Assembly (NCBI RefSeq): GCF_031450785.1
Contig: NZ_JARTWB010000002.1
Span: 992,001-1,056,000, forward strand
Direction of reading: 5' to 3'
Source of the DNA: Caballeronia sp. LZ062
Lineage (GTDB): Bacteria > Pseudomonadota > Gammaproteobacteria > Burkholderiales > Burkholderiaceae
DNA: 64,000 nt
Shown here: piece by piece, positions 1-11,665 of the stretch
Numbering within the stretch: position 1 is the stretch's first letter
Layout: the number at the start of each line of letters is the position of its first letter
Made by a program: the position numbers and the translations under genes
Notes under the pieces: model-generated
What the model saw: only the letters and a program-made list of their open reading frames with translations
Told to the model about the DNA's origin: nothing
The model's database searches: none

Positions 1-1419
1 ATCATGCTGTTCTGGATTCAACGGCATGGCACGGCGGTCGTCGGCAAGCTGTTCGGGCCGATCATGCTGCTGTGGTTCCTGACGCTCGCCGTGCTCGGCG
101 CGTATCACATCGCGCTGGCGCCCGGCGTGTTGATTGCGCTGAACCCGTACTACGCGATTTCGTTCATGGCCGACCATGTGCTGCAAGCGTATATCGTGCT
201 CGGCTCGGTCGTGCTGGTGCTGACGGGCGCGGAAGCGCTCTACGCGGACATGGGGCACTTCGGCGCGAAGCCCATTCGCTGCGGATGGTATGCCATCGTG
301 ATGCCGTCGCTGCTGCTGAACTACTTCGGTCAGGGCGCGTTGCTGATGCACTCGCCGAAAGCCATCGAAAGCCCGTTCTTTCTGCTCGCGCCCGAATGGG
401 CGTTGCTGCCGCTCGTCATTCTCTCGACCATCGCCACCGTCATCGCCTCGCAAGCGGTCATTTCGGGCGCGTATTCGCTGACGAGCCAGGCTATTCAGCT
501 CGGCTACGTGCCGCGCATGAAGATCCTGCATACATCGGAACTGGCCATCGGGCAGATCTATATTCCGCTGGTCAACTGGATGCTGCTGTTCATCATTCTG
601 TGCATCGTCGTCGGCTTCAAGAGTTCTGAGAATCTGGCGGCGGCCTACGGTCTCGCCGTCACCGCGACAATGCTCGTGACCACCATCCTCGTGTCCGTGG
701 TCATGACGAACCTGTGGGGCTGGAACCGCTTTCTGGTCGGCGCGATGATCGCGGTGTTTCTGGTGATCGACATCGGTTTCTTCGGCGCGAGCCTCCTGAA
801 AATCGAGCAGGGCGGCTGGCTGCCGCTGTGCATCGGCGGGGCGCTCTTTTTCCTGCTGATGACCTGGTACAAGGGCCGCATGATCGTGAAGGACCGCACC
901 GCCGCCGACGGTATCCCTTTGATGCCATTCCTGCAGGGGTTGCTGGCGCACCCGCCGCATCGCGTGTCGGGCACGGCCATCTATCTGACGGGCAGCGACT
1001 CGCTGGTTCCGGTCAGCCTCTTGCATAATTTGAAACACAACAAGGTGCTGCACGAGCGCACGATCTTCCTGAACTTCCTCACGCGCGATATTCCGTATGT
1101 AGACGACTCTCATCGCGTGGAAGTGAAGGATATCGGCGGCGGGCTCTTTCTCGTGAAGGCGGCGTACGGCTTCAACGAGACGCCGGACGTGAAGGCCGTG
1201 CTGGAGCAGATCACCCGCACGCACGCGATGACTTTCGAGCTGATGGACACGTCGTTCTTTATGGCGCGCGAAACCGTGGTGCCGACTGAGTTGCCGGGCA
1301 TGTCGGTGTGGCGGGAACGCGTGTTCGCATGGATGCATCAAAACGCCGCGAAGCCGACCGATTTCTTCAGCATTCCGGCAAACCGCGTGGTCGAACTCGG
1401 TACGAAGATCGAAATCTGA
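1..1419 (+). CDS. kup: Kup potassium uptake protein, C-terminal part (5' end outside window)
   Basis: This is the last ~472 residues of a KUP/HAK/KT low-affinity K+ transporter, an inner-membrane K+/H+ symporter. The frame is open from base 1, so the start lies upstream; full-length proteins have about 620-630 residues. The visible part holds the later hydrophobic helices up to about residue 290 of the fragment, then a soluble C-terminal domain typical of the family (segments such as [20 protein letters not shown] and the end [13 protein letters not shown]). A bidirectional terminator follows the stop codon and separates it from convergent tex. Confident on family; transport mode is taken from family knowledge. 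Confidence 0.95.
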   Translation: MMLFWIQRHGTAVVGKLFGPIMLLWFLTLAVLGAYHIALAPGVLIALNPYYAISFMADHVLQAYIVLGSVVLVLTGAEALYADMGHFGAKPIRCGWYAIVMPSLLLNYFGQGALLMHSPKAIESPFFLLAPEWALLPLVILSTIATVIASQAVISGAYSLTSQAIQLGYVPRMKILHTSELAIGQIYIPLVNWMLLFIILCIVVGFKSSENLAAAYGLAVTATMLVTTILVSVVMTNLWGWNRFLVGAMIAVFLVIDIGFFGASLLKIEQGGWLPLCIGGALFFLLMTWYKGRMIVKDRTAADGIPLMPFLQGLLAHPPHRVSGTAIYLTGSDSLVPVSLLHNLKHNKVLHERTIFLNFLTRDIPYVDDSHRVEVKDIGGGLFLVKAAYGFNETPDVKAVLEQITRTHAMTFELMDTSFFMARETVVPTELPGMSVWRERVFAWMHQNAAKPTDFFSIPANRVVELGTKIEI

Positions 1420-1441
1420 TCGCGCTTCCAAGCGCCGCGCA

Positions 1442-1476
1442 CAAAAAAACCCACGCTGCTAAGCGTGGGTTTTTTG
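1442..1476. terminator. Bidirectional intrinsic terminator between kup and tex
   Basis: The stem AACCCACGCT / AGCGTGGGTT with a short GCTA-type loop is flanked by an A-run on the left and a T-run on the right. It can therefore stop transcripts from both convergent genes. Confidence 0.9.
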
Positions 1477-1491
1477 TTGCAGCCTGCCGAA

Positions 1492-3834
<2,343 letters not shown>

Positions 3835-4058
3835 GATTGCGCTGTCTGCTGTCTCGTCTGCGCGCGGCGCGGGCGTCCTGCTTCGCCGGGTCCGGGCGGG
3901 CGGCGCTGAGTGTTCGCGGCGCGCTGCGACGAGTGATGGGCCGGGTTTCTGAGCGGGGCATTTTGCCATAAATGCCGGAGCGCTCCGGCGCGCGGTGATA
4001 GAATTTCGGGACCGCGCAAGCCCGTTTTTCACCTTCGCGCACCTGATTCCTTATCACG

Positions 4059-4901
4059 TTGCCGTTCATCAATTTGCTCAACTTTCGCCTTTCGAAGCTC
4101 GTGCCGATGGCCACGGCCGCATCGTCGATATGCGCGCTTGCCGCCGTCTTGCCGCAGCCTGTGAACGCCCAGACGCCGAAGCCCATCGACCCGACGACGG
4201 CGGTGAGCACACAGCCGCTCGACGCGTCCCAACACAGCTCGGCCAGCGCCGACAGCAGCGCGGACGCCGCTCTACGGGCCGACTACGAGCGGCGCCAGAA
4301 GGCGCTCGACCAGCGCACGTCGGAGAATGACTACCGCTACGGCGTGAAGCAGCATGACTGCTACAGCAAGTTCTTCGTGAACCATTGTCTCGACAATGCG
4401 CGCACCGTGATGCGCGAGGCGCGTCAGCAGATCCGGCAGGAGCAACTCGCACTGGACGACGAGCAACGCGCCGAACGAGTGAAGGAGCGCGACCGGCAGA
4501 CGGCGCTGAAGCAGGCGCAGTACGACGCGGAAGCGCCGCAACGCGCGGCCAACGAACGCGCGAACCAGCAGGCGTACGAGGACAAGCAGCGCCAGAACGC
4601 ACTGGCCGCGGCGCAGCGCGACGCCCAGGCGCCGCAGCGCGCGGCGAACCAGAAGGCTTACGACCAGAAGCAGGCGGACTACCAGAAGAAGCTGGACGAA
4701 GCGCGTGCGCGCGGCGTGCAGGACGCGCAGGAACGCGAGCAGAAGGCGCAGCGGTTCGAGCAGAAGCAGCAAGAAGCCGCGCAGCACCGCGCGGAAGTGG
4801 AGGCGCGTCAGAAGGAAGCCGCGCGCAAGCAACAGGAAAAGGCGCAACAGGCGCAACAGGCTCAGCAGGACCAGTTGAAGCAACAGCAGCAAGGCAAGTA
4901 G
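4059..4901 (+). CDS. Secreted Gln/Ala/Arg-rich coiled-coil protein of unknown function
   Basis: 280 residues from a TTG start; an ATG at 4107 is the alternative and neither has a clear Shine-Dalgarno. A signal peptide with likely cleavage after VNA (residue 37) points to export to the periplasm. Residues 98-115 hold a two-cysteine motif (HDCYSKFFVNHCLDNAR, Cys101 and Cys110). From about 120 to the end it is a highly charged helix. It contains a near-repeat, AEAPQRAANERANQQAYEDKQ at ~157 and AQAPQRAANQKAYDQKQ at ~189, and ends in a Gln-rich tail. I recognise no assigned function. An 8-bp inverted repeat overlaps its stop codon. Confidence 0.75.
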   Translation: MPFINLLNFRLSKLVPMATAASSICALAAVLPQPVNAQTPKPIDPTTAVSTQPLDASQHSSASADSSADAALRADYERRQKALDQRTSENDYRYGVKQHDCYSKFFVNHCLDNARTVMREARQQIRQEQLALDDEQRAERVKERDRQTALKQAQYDAEAPQRAANERANQQAYEDKQRQNALAAAQRDAQAPQRAANQKAYDQKQADYQKKLDEARARGVQDAQEREQKAQRFEQKQQEAAQHRAEVEARQKEAARKQQEKAQQAQQAQQDQLKQQQQGK

Positions 4902-4917
4902 CGCCGCGTCGGCGCTA
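4899..4917 (+). other. Hairpin overlapping a stop codon
   Basis: A perfect 8-bp inverted repeat, TAGCGCCG-CGT-CGGCGCTA, begins at the stop codon of the coiled-coil gene. No T-run follows, so it is not a standard intrinsic terminator; it may protect the 3' end of the mRNA. Confidence 0.45.
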
Positions 4918-4964
4918 AGACCGGGCCACCGGGCCGACCGCGTGTCCCGGGACAGGAGGCGAGC

Positions 4965-5186
4965 ATGCAGCAACGCTTGAACGCACCCCGACAAACGGCC
5001 GTGGATGCCGGCATGATCCGCGACCGGATCGCGCAGTTACAGGACGAGCATCGCGGTCTGGACACGCTCATCGACAAACTGTCCGGCATCGACGACCTCG
5101 AGCTGCGGCGCTTGAAGAAGCGCAAGCTCAAGGTGAAAGACACCATACTCCTGCTGCAATTGCAGCTGGACACGGACCCGCACTGA
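4965..5186 (+). CDS. YdcH-like DUF465 small protein
   Basis: 73 residues, strongly helical and charged. The core is IAQLQDEHRGLDTLIDKL followed by LRRLKKRKLKVKDTI, the pattern of the DUF465/YdcH family of short cytoplasmic helical hairpins. Function is unknown in the family. A strong ribosome site (AGGAGG, 7 bases before ATG) supports the start despite the small size. It lies 63 bp after the coiled-coil gene and 98 bp before the helicase gene. Confidence 0.85.
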   Translation: MQQRLNAPRQTAVDAGMIRDRIAQLQDEHRGLDTLIDKLSGIDDLELRRLKKRKLKVKDTILLLQLQLDTDPH

Positions 5187-5284
5187 GCCGCCTCGCCGCG
5201 CGAGCAGGACTCGCTGACGCATCAGGCGCCCGCGTGCGTGGCGCATCGCACGAAACCCGCAGCATTCGCAGGATCTAGCTCCCT

Positions 5285-7513
5285 TTGAACTCTCCCGCCC
5301 AACCGTCCGATGCCGCGAGCGCGCCGCTCGCGCTGACGAACAAACGCAGCGTCGAACTCGATGCCATCTTCTCCGCCGACGGCCTGCTCGCCCGCGCCAT
5401 CGACGGCTATCGGCCGCGCGCATCGCAGATCGAAATGGCGCGCTCGGTCGCCGCGGCGATGGAAGCGTCCGGCCGCGCCATGCCCGAGCCCGCGATGTTC
5501 GAGGCGCAGCGCCGTCCGGCGCGCAAGCTCGGGCCGTCGGACAAGCCGCATGCGCCGGACGAAGAGACTGCCGACGATGTGGGCATCGCGACCGCGAAAG
5601 CGGCCATCGACGGCGGCGAGAACACGTTGATCGTCGAGGCCGGCACCGGCACGGGCAAGACCTACGCGTATCTCGTTCCGGCCATGCTGTGGGGCGGCAA
5701 GGTCATCGTCTCGACGGGCACGAAGCATCTGCAAGACCAGCTTTTCCAGCGCGACATTCCGACCGTGCGCGACGCGCTCGCCGTGCCGGTCTCCGTCGCC
5801 ATGCTCAAGGGCCGCGCGAATTATCTCTGCCACTACTATCTGGAGCGCACCGCCGACAACGGCCGGCTGCCGTCGCGGCAGGACACGTCGCATCTGCAGG
5901 AGATCGTCCGCTTCGCCAAAATCACGCGCACCGGCGACAAGGCCGAACTTGCGAGCGTCCCCGAGAATTCGCCTGTCTGGCCGATGGTCACGTCCACGCG
6001 CGACAACTGCCTCGGTCAGGACTGCCCGTACTACAAGGACTGCTTTGTGATGCAGGCGCGCAAGGAAGCGCAGCAGGCGGACATCGTGGTGGTGAATCAC
6101 CATCTGTTCTTCGCGGACGTGATGCTGCGCGACACCGGCATGGCCGAACTGCTGCCGATGGCCAACACCATCATCTTCGACGAGGCGCATCAGTTGCCCG
6201 AAACGGCGACGCTGTTCTTCGGCGAGACGCTTTCCACGACGCAACTGCTGGAACTGGCGCGCGATACCGTCGCGGAAGGCTTGAGTCACGCGCGTGATGC
6301 TGCGGACTGGACCAAGCTCGGCGCGGCGCTGGAGCGCGCGGCGCGTGACCTGCGGCTCGCGTTCAAGGAAGACTCGGCGCGCTTTTCGCTCGGCCAGCTT
6401 CCGGACGAGCATCCGCTCTTCGAGGCGCTCGATACGCTCGAAACGCATCTCGATGCGCTCGCGGCGGCGTTGTCGTCGCATGCGGAACGGGCCGAATCGC
6501 TGCAGGCGCTCGTGCGCCGCGCGCGCGAGTTGCAGGACTTGCTCGCGGGCTGGACGACTCCGCCGACGCCGTTGGAACGCGCGGTCGCCGGCGACGAAGA
6601 CACCGCGCAACAAACGGCGAAGGACGAGCCGAACGAGATGGTCCGTTGGGTCGAGGTGTTCTCGCATACGGTGCAGTTGCACGAGACGCCGCTATCGGTG
6701 GCGCCGATTTTCGCGAAGCAGCGCGCGGGCGTGCCGCGCGCGTGGATCTTCACGTCGGCGACGCTTTCGGTGCGCGGCGACTTCACGCACTACGCCGCGC
6801 AGATGGGCCTGAACGCTCGCCGCTCCATGACGCTGCCGAGCCCGTTCGACTATCCGACGCAAGGGCTGCTGTACGTGCCGCGCAATCTGCCGCAGCCGTC
6901 GTCGCCGCAGTTCACGGATGCCGTCTTCGAGGCGGCGCTTCCCGTGATCGAGGCGGCGGGCGGCGGCGTGTTCGTGCTCTGCACGACGCTGCGCGCGGTC
7001 GATCGCATTTCGGCGCGCCTGCGCGATGTGATCGAGCGTCGCGGCTGGCAAAACCCGCTGCTCGTTCAGGGCGATGCGAGCCGCACCGAATTGCTGGACC
7101 GTTTTCGCGCGTACGGCAACGCCATTTTGGTGGGCAGCCAGAGCTTCTGGGAAGGCGTCGACGTGCGCGGTGATGCGCTTTCGCTCGTCGTCATCGACAA
7201 GCTGCCTTTTGCACCGCCGGACGATCCGGTGCTGGCCGCGCGGCTCGATGCGCTCACGAAGAAGGGACTGAGTCCGTTCGCCGTGCACCAGTTGCCGCAG
7301 GCGGTCATCACGCTGAAGCAGGGCGCGGGCCGTCTGATTCGCGCGGAAACGGATCGCGGCGTGCTGATGATCTGCGACACGCGCCTCGTCGACAAGCCAT
7401 ATGGACGGCGCATCTGGCAAAGCCTGCCGCCGTTCAAGCGCACGCGCGAACTGGATGTCGTGCGCGCGTTTTTCAGCGATTCGCGCAGCTCGGCGGTGGA
7501 ACTGGCCGACTAG
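5285..7513 (+). CDS. DinG/YoaA-family Fe-S ATP-dependent DNA helicase
   Basis: 742 residues from a TTG start; no ATG lies early enough to keep the Q-motif region (GYRPRASQIEMA). Superfamily 2, XPD/DinG-like: Walker A EAGTGTGKT at 118-126 and DEAH at 299-302. Four cysteines (182, 242, 247, 253, the last three in DNCLGQDCPYYKDC) are spaced to bind a 4Fe-4S cluster. Motif VI is QGAGRLIRAETDRGV. These enzymes unwind 5'-tailed DNA in repair. About 45 extra residues (60-105) separate the Q-motif from Walker A. The 3' end overlaps the convergent transposase-like gene by 4 bp. YoaA is the likelier subtype over DinG, but this is not certain. Confidence 0.92.
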   Translation: MNSPAQPSDAASAPLALTNKRSVELDAIFSADGLLARAIDGYRPRASQIEMARSVAAAMEASGRAMPEPAMFEAQRRPARKLGPSDKPHAPDEETADDVGIATAKAAIDGGENTLIVEAGTGTGKTYAYLVPAMLWGGKVIVSTGTKHLQDQLFQRDIPTVRDALAVPVSVAMLKGRANYLCHYYLERTADNGRLPSRQDTSHLQEIVRFAKITRTGDKAELASVPENSPVWPMVTSTRDNCLGQDCPYYKDCFVMQARKEAQQADIVVVNHHLFFADVMLRDTGMAELLPMANTIIFDEAHQLPETATLFFGETLSTTQLLELARDTVAEGLSHARDAADWTKLGAALERAARDLRLAFKEDSARFSLGQLPDEHPLFEALDTLETHLDALAAALSSHAERAESLQALVRRARELQDLLAGWTTPPTPLERAVAGDEDTAQQTAKDEPNEMVRWVEVFSHTVQLHETPLSVAPIFAKQRAGVPRAWIFTSATLSVRGDFTHYAAQMGLNARRSMTLPSPFDYPTQGLLYVPRNLPQPSSPQFTDAVFEAALPVIEAAGGGVFVLCTTLRAVDRISARLRDVIERRGWQNPLLVQGDASRTELLDRFRAYGNAILVGSQSFWEGVDVRGDALSLVVIDKLPFAPPDDPVLAARLDALTKKGLSPFAVHQLPQAVITLKQGAGRLIRAETDRGVLMICDTRLVDKPYGRRIWQSLPPFKRTRELDVVRAFFSDSRSSAVELAD

Positions 7514-8106
7514 CTCCCGGTGATGCTGCGCACGTTGGAAATGGCTTGAACGAGCCGCGCGGCACGCTCAGAGCAGACGGCGGTCGCAGGCTTACGCGCG
7601 AGGCGGACGTGCATCGATTGCCGCTCGTATGTCCTGCCAAAGCTCGGGGGCGCGGCGGATTGACCGGCGCGCATTTCGGGTGCGCTCACGTCGCGCCGGC
7701 CCGGCCCGTCCGCCAGAATGCGCGCGTTGACGATTGCGCCCGGCTTCACGCGGATGCCGTTCGCCGCCAACACACGGTTCACTTCGGCTGCCAACGGCCG
7801 CGCGCGTTCGCCCGATTGCAAGTCGCTGGGAAACTGCCGGATGGCTTGCGCATCGGGAAGGATGCCGCGCTCGACGTCGATCCGTGCGAATCGCTGCAAG
7901 CCGATGCTGTCGGTAAGGGCGTCTTCGCAGTCGCGATCGGACAGACCGAACCAGCTTTGCAGCAGACAGATGCGCAGCATGCGCTCCGTGTCCGCGTGCG
8001 CCTGCCCATGCGGCTCCACGATCGCGCACAGGCTCGGCCAGGGCAGAAGGGAGTCCATGGTGTCGAGAAATGCGTCGCGCTGAGTGCGGGCAACGGTGTG
8101 CGTCAT
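7510..8106 (-). pseudogene. Truncated IS5-family (InsH-like) transposase, possibly domesticated
   Basis: 198 residues matching the N-terminal half of IS5-type transposases: MDSLLPWPSLCAIVEPHGQ, MLRICLLQSWFGLSDRDCEDAL, IGLQRFARIDVERGILPDA. At the position of the first catalytic Asp (VDATII in IS5 InsH as I recall it) it reads VNARIL, and the catalytic C-terminal half is absent, so it cannot be an active transposase. The N-terminal frame is nevertheless intact, with a fair ribosome site (GAGAG before the ATG at 8106). I see no terminal inverted repeats or target duplication. It sits between the helicase gene and bamD. It is either an old remnant or a retained DNA-binding fragment. Confidence 0.75.
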
Positions 8107-8217
8107 ACTGATCTCTCGCAAAAACGTGATGCGGGCAAGGCCGACCGCTTGCTCGCGTTCGCTGCCGGCACCCTGAGGATTGCTAAATTTTGTTGCCAAA
8201 CGACAAAAACATGGACG

Positions 8218-8243
8218 AAAAAATAGGGCGATTCGAACGCCCT
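8218..8243 (-). terminator. Intrinsic terminator downstream of bamD
   Basis: Read leftward: stem AGGGCG-TTCGAAT-CGCCCT followed by ATTTTTT. It lies about 45 bp past the bamD stop codon. Confidence 0.8.
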
Positions 8244-8253
8244 TGCAAAGGAA

Positions 8254-8273
8254 GCCGGCGCGAGCGCGCCGGC
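8254..8273. other. GC-rich hairpin at the bamD 3' end
   Basis: Perfect 9-bp inverted repeat GCCGGCGCG-AG-CGCGCCGGC just after the bamD stop codon and before the T-tailed terminator. It may add to termination or to mRNA stability. Confidence 0.5.
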
Positions 8274-8286
8274 GGTCCAACATGCA

Positions 8287-9090
8287 TTACCAGATCTGAT
8301 ACCAGGGCTTATCCGTGCCCGCGCGGCGCTTGCCGGTGACATACGGGCTGTCCGGGAAAGTCGCCGCGAGCACGCGCTTGGTGTCGTCGGCGAGTTGCGG
8401 CTGATCGAGCCGCTGATACGACATCATCATGATGTGCAGCGCGTCTTCGGTCGCCGGGGCGTTCTTGTATTCGCGAATGGCGAGTTGCGCCCGGTTGATC
8501 GCGGCCACATACGCGCCGCGACGATAGTAGTAATCCGCCGCATGCACTTCGTGCGACGCGAGGGCATTTACGATGTAGCGCATGCGCTGCGCGGCGTCCG
8601 GCGCGTACTTGCTTTGCGCGTACTTGTCGACCACCACCTTGAAGGCGTCATACGACTCGCGCAGTGACTTCGGATCGCGCTCGCTCATGTCCTGACCGGA
8701 GAAGCGGCCGAAGAGACCGAGGTCGTCGTTGAAGTGGATCATGCCCTTCAGATAGTACGCATATGCGATATCCGGATGATCCGGATGCAGCCGGATGAAA
8801 CGGTCGATGGCCTGATCGGCAGAGGCGGTCTCGCCGTCCTTCCAGTTGCAGTACGCGACGTTGATCTGCGCCTGCTGCGCGAAGTGGCCGAACGGATCGC
8901 GGCCTTCGAGCGCCTCGAAGTACTTGGCGCACTTGCCCCAGTCGCTGCCCGATAGCGCGTCCTGGGCCTCCGTATATAATTTGTTGTTATTCCACGTTGC
9001 CGTTTCGTCGGTCTTCTCGGGCAGGCCGTGGCAGGCCGTGACGATGGCGACGCTCGCGGCCAGCGCCAGATATTTGATCGATCGCTGCAT
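8287..9090 (-). CDS. bamD: Outer membrane assembly lipoprotein BamD
   Basis: 267 residues. BamD is an essential lipoprotein of the BAM complex, which folds beta-barrel proteins into the outer membrane; it faces the periplasm. The signal peptide ends in a lipobox (IVTAC, Cys20 from this start), followed by TPR-like helical repeats (YFEALEGRDPFGHFAQQAQ, AIDRFIRLHPDHPDIAYAYYLKG). I use the ATG at 9090 because it gives a normal 19-residue signal; an in-frame ATG at 9132 gives 281 residues and has an AGGAA directly before it. A terminator follows. A good promoter-like sequence lies well upstream, inside rluD. Confidence 0.95.
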   Translation of the reverse strand: MQRSIKYLALAASVAIVTACHGLPEKTDETATWNNNKLYTEAQDALSGSDWGKCAKYFEALEGRDPFGHFAQQAQINVAYCNWKDGETASADQAIDRFIRLHPDHPDIAYAYYLKGMIHFNDDLGLFGRFSGQDMSERDPKSLRESYDAFKVVVDKYAQSKYAPDAAQRMRYIVNALASHEVHAADYYYRRGAYVAAINRAQLAIREYKNAPATEDALHIMMMSYQRLDQPQLADDTKRVLAATFPDSPYVTGKRRAGTDKPWYQIW

Positions 9091-9352
9091 CGCTTGATGA
9101 ATGATGTTGAAGGCTTGCATCAGTGCTTGCATTTCCTGGGCTGATTTCTGGCTTGCTTCTTAACTGATTCCAACTGTGTGCGGCGGTGCTTCCGGTGCAG
9201 TCTTTGCGCACGGCGCGCTGCTCGGTCGATCGCGTAGTGTCTCGTCGTCTCGCAGCTTGCAACGGTCACGCGTGGCGACTCGTCAGGCGGTCGGCTTCGA
9301 TCGAGGCCGTGGCCGTGGGTCGTGGCCGACTCCCCGTCAATCTCTCGTTCAA

Positions 9353-10528
9353 ATGACCCGCTCAAGTACTCGTCGTACCAAAGACCAACTCAAAGATTAT
9401 AGCCCATGCGCTACCCGTGACGACTCGGCTTTGCCCGAATCGGAAGGCGGCGCGGGCGGGCAGGCAGGCGCCGATGCGCCGCGCACCGCGCGCGTGCCCG
9501 ACGAACTCGCGGGCGACCGGCTCGACAAGGTTCTCGCCAAGGTTTTCCCGGAATTCTCGCGCAGCCGCCTGCAAAGCTGGATCGAAGAGGGCCGGGTGCT
9601 CGTGGACGGCGCGAGCGCGAAGGTGCGCCAGCCCGTGCCGCTCGGCGCCACTATTTCGCTCGTCCCGGACCTGCTGCCCGAGCAACTCGCCTTCACGCCG
9701 GAGCCGGTGCCGCTCGACATCGTCTATGAAGACGAGACGCTCGTCGTCATCAACAAGCCGGCCGGTATGGTCGTGCATCCTGCAGCCGGAAACTGGAGCG
9801 GCACGCTGCTTAACGGCCTGCTGCACCGGTACGGCAACGCGGCCGCCGGCCTGCCGCGCGCGGGCATCGTGCATCGGCTGGACAAGGAGACCTCGGGACT
9901 GATGGTCGTCGCGCGCACGCTCGAAGCGCAAACGGACCTCGTGCGCCAGTTGCAGGCGCGCACGGTCAAGCGCCGCTACGTCGCTTTCGTGTGGGGCAGG
10001 ATGCCGGAGGACGGCACGATCGACGCGCCCATCGGCCGCGACCCGCGCGAACGCACGCGCATGGCCGTGGTGCAGAGCGCGGCGGGCAAGCCGGCGCGCA
10101 CGCATTTTCGGACCATCGACCGCGCGACGTGGCAAGGCCAGCCGGTCAGCGCGATCCACTGCGATCTGGAGACGGGCCGCACGCATCAGATTCGCGTGCA
10201 TTGTGCGCACGTCGGGCATCCGCTGCTGGGCGATCCGGTCTACGGGCGCGCGCGCGGCAAGCGTTCGGTGACGCCGCTGCCCGACGGCTTCGCGCGCCAG
10301 GCGCTGCATGCGTGGCGGCTCGGACTGGTTCATCCGCTGACGGGCAAGGCCGTGCACTGGCGCGCCGACGTGCCCGACGATATGACCGCGCTCGCCGCGG
10401 AACTCGGTTTCGGACGCGACGACGAAGCGGAATTCGACGACGAAGACGAAGACGAAGGATTTGTGCAGGTCTACGAGGCGGATGACGACTGGGAAGAAGG
10501 CGACGATTACGAGGACGACGAAGAATGA
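9353..10528 (+). CDS. rluD: 23S rRNA pseudouridine synthase RluD
   Basis: 391 residues. It converts uridines in helix 69 of 23S rRNA (positions 1911/1915/1917 in E. coli) to pseudouridine. An N-terminal S4-type RNA-binding domain spans about residues 50-110 ([20 protein letters not shown]). The RluA-type catalytic domain carries HRLDKETSG with the catalytic Asp177. The C-terminus is an unusual tail of about 35 residues, very rich in Asp and Glu. The start is the ATG at 9353 (MTRSSTRR); the frame is open further upstream but runs into an Arg/Ser-rich non-conserved stretch. Its stop overlaps the pgeF start (ATGA), so the two are translationally coupled. Confidence 0.93.
   Translation: MTRSSTRRTKDQLKDYSPCATRDDSALPESEGGAGGQAGADAPRTARVPDELAGDRLDKVLAKVFPEFSRSRLQSWIEEGRVLVDGASAKVRQPVPLGATISLVPDLLPEQLAFTPEPVPLDIVYEDETLVVINKPAGMVVHPAAGNWSGTLLNGLLHRYGNAAAGLPRAGIVHRLDKETSGLMVVARTLEAQTDLVRQLQARTVKRRYVAFVWGRMPEDGTIDAPIGRDPRERTRMAVVQSAAGKPARTHFRTIDRATWQGQPVSAIHCDLETGRTHQIRVHCAHVGHPLLGDPVYGRARGKRSVTPLPDGFARQALHAWRLGLVHPLTGKAVHWRADVPDDMTALAAELGFGRDDEAEFDDEDEDEGFVQVYEADDDWEEGDDYEDDEE
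9396..9423 (-). promoter_or_regulatory. Candidate sigma-70 promoter for bamD inside the rluD 5' end
   Basis: Read leftward: TCGTCA, 16-bp spacer, perfect TATAAT. It lies within the first 25 codons of divergent rluD and would give bamD a leader of roughly 250-300 bases. Seen by eye only. Confidence 0.4.
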
Positions 10529-11367
10529 CCGACTCACACGCCGAAACGCCGTCCGCATTGGACCCGGAACATTGCCTCTGGCCGCAATGGCGCGTGGCGC
10601 CGCGTGTTCGCGCCTTCGTGACAACGCGCGCGGGCGGCGTGAGCGACGCACCGTATGACGGCGGCGCGCCGCAAGCGGGCGGACTGAACCTGGGCCTATC
10701 GACGGGCGACGCGCCCGATGCGGTGCTGGAGAACCGCCGCCGCGCGCTGGCACTGACCGACGCCCGCGATGCCGCGTGGCTCGAACAGGTCCACGGCACG
10801 CAGGTAGTGGACGCGTACGCCGTTATCGAAGCGCGCGCTGGCGGGCCGACGCGCGCCGACGCGAGCGTCACGGATCGTCCGGGCATCGTCTGCGTCGTGA
10901 TGACGGCGGACTGCCTGCCGGTCCTCTTCTGCGATGACGAAGGCCGCGCAGTCGGTGCCGCCCATGCGGGCTGGCGCGGGCTGGCGGGCGGCATCGTCGA
11001 AAAGACGGGCGAGCGCGTCGCGGCGCTCGCGGGCGCGCCGGCATCGACATTGAACGCGTATCTCGGACCGGCCATCGGACCGGGGGCGTTCGAAGTCGGC
11101 GAAGACGTGCTCGAAGCGTTCGTCGCGGCGAGCCGGGCCGATCGCCGCGATGCGACCGCTGCGGCATTCAAATCAGGAGAAACGCGCGGCAAATACTTCG
11201 CGGACATCTACGCGCTCGCGCGTTTGCGCCTCGCCGAAATCGGTGTGAACGCGTCACGCATTCACGGCGGAACGCACTGCACGGTGACGGAAGCATCGCG
11301 CTTCTATTCCTACCGGCGCGATCGCGTGACGGGCCGCATGGCCGCGATGATCTGGCTCGCCGATTGA
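10525..11367 (+). CDS. pgeF: PgeF/YfiH polyphenol oxidase-family protein
   Basis: 280 residues of the DUF152/LACC1 family. Conserved motifs are visible: [23 protein letters not shown] and AAHAGWRGL, which carry metal-binding His and Cys residues. Family members are described as purine nucleoside phosphorylases/deaminases, and in E. coli as a peptidoglycan editing factor that removes wrongly incorporated L-Ser. The start overlaps the rluD stop by 4 bp, a pairing common in proteobacteria. A strong hairpin follows the gene. Confidence 0.9.
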   Translation: MTDSHAETPSALDPEHCLWPQWRVAPRVRAFVTTRAGGVSDAPYDGGAPQAGGLNLGLSTGDAPDAVLENRRRALALTDARDAAWLEQVHGTQVVDAYAVIEARAGGPTRADASVTDRPGIVCVVMTADCLPVLFCDDEGRAVGAAHAGWRGLAGGIVEKTGERVAALAGAPASTLNAYLGPAIGPGAFEVGEDVLEAFVAASRADRRDATAAAFKSGETRGKYFADIYALARLRLAEIGVNASRIHGGTHCTVTEASRFYSYRRDRVTGRMAAMIWLAD

Positions 11368-11379
11368 TTCGGAAGCGGC

Positions 11380-11409
11380 TTTACCGCGCGCCGAAAAACG
11401 CGCGGTAAA
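11380..11409 (+). terminator. Hairpin after pgeF
   Basis: Perfect 11-bp inverted repeat TTTACCGCGCG / CGCGCGGTAAA with an 8-base loop, 12 bp past the stop codon. It is followed only by a T-containing stretch (CAGGCATTTCTTTC), so termination is likely but not textbook. Confidence 0.6.
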
Positions 11410-11480
11410 CAGGCATTTCTTTCATGGGGGAAAACGATAATTATAAAAACATCGCGCTGCGGCAAAATCGGGACGAAGCA

Positions 11481-11510
11481 TTGACATGCTTGACGCCCCA
11501 GCGCAAGAAT
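11481..11510 (+). promoter_or_regulatory. Candidate promoter for phaC
   Basis: Perfect TTGACA, 18-bp spacer, then AAGAAT (4 of 6 to TATAAT), about 155 bp before the phaC ATG. The rest of the 298-bp gap between pgeF and phaC shows no gene. Confidence 0.4.
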
Positions 11511-11665
11511 GTTCCCAGAATGTGTTCAATCGGGCACGGCGTGGCGAGGGCGGCTTCTGCCCGGCGCGCAAAGGCGCACCCATACTTTTCGCGCGCTGGC
11601 CGAAACGGCCCGGCAATGCCTGCATCAGCAATCAGTCTTTCGAGACTCAGAGGTCAAAGGCGGGT

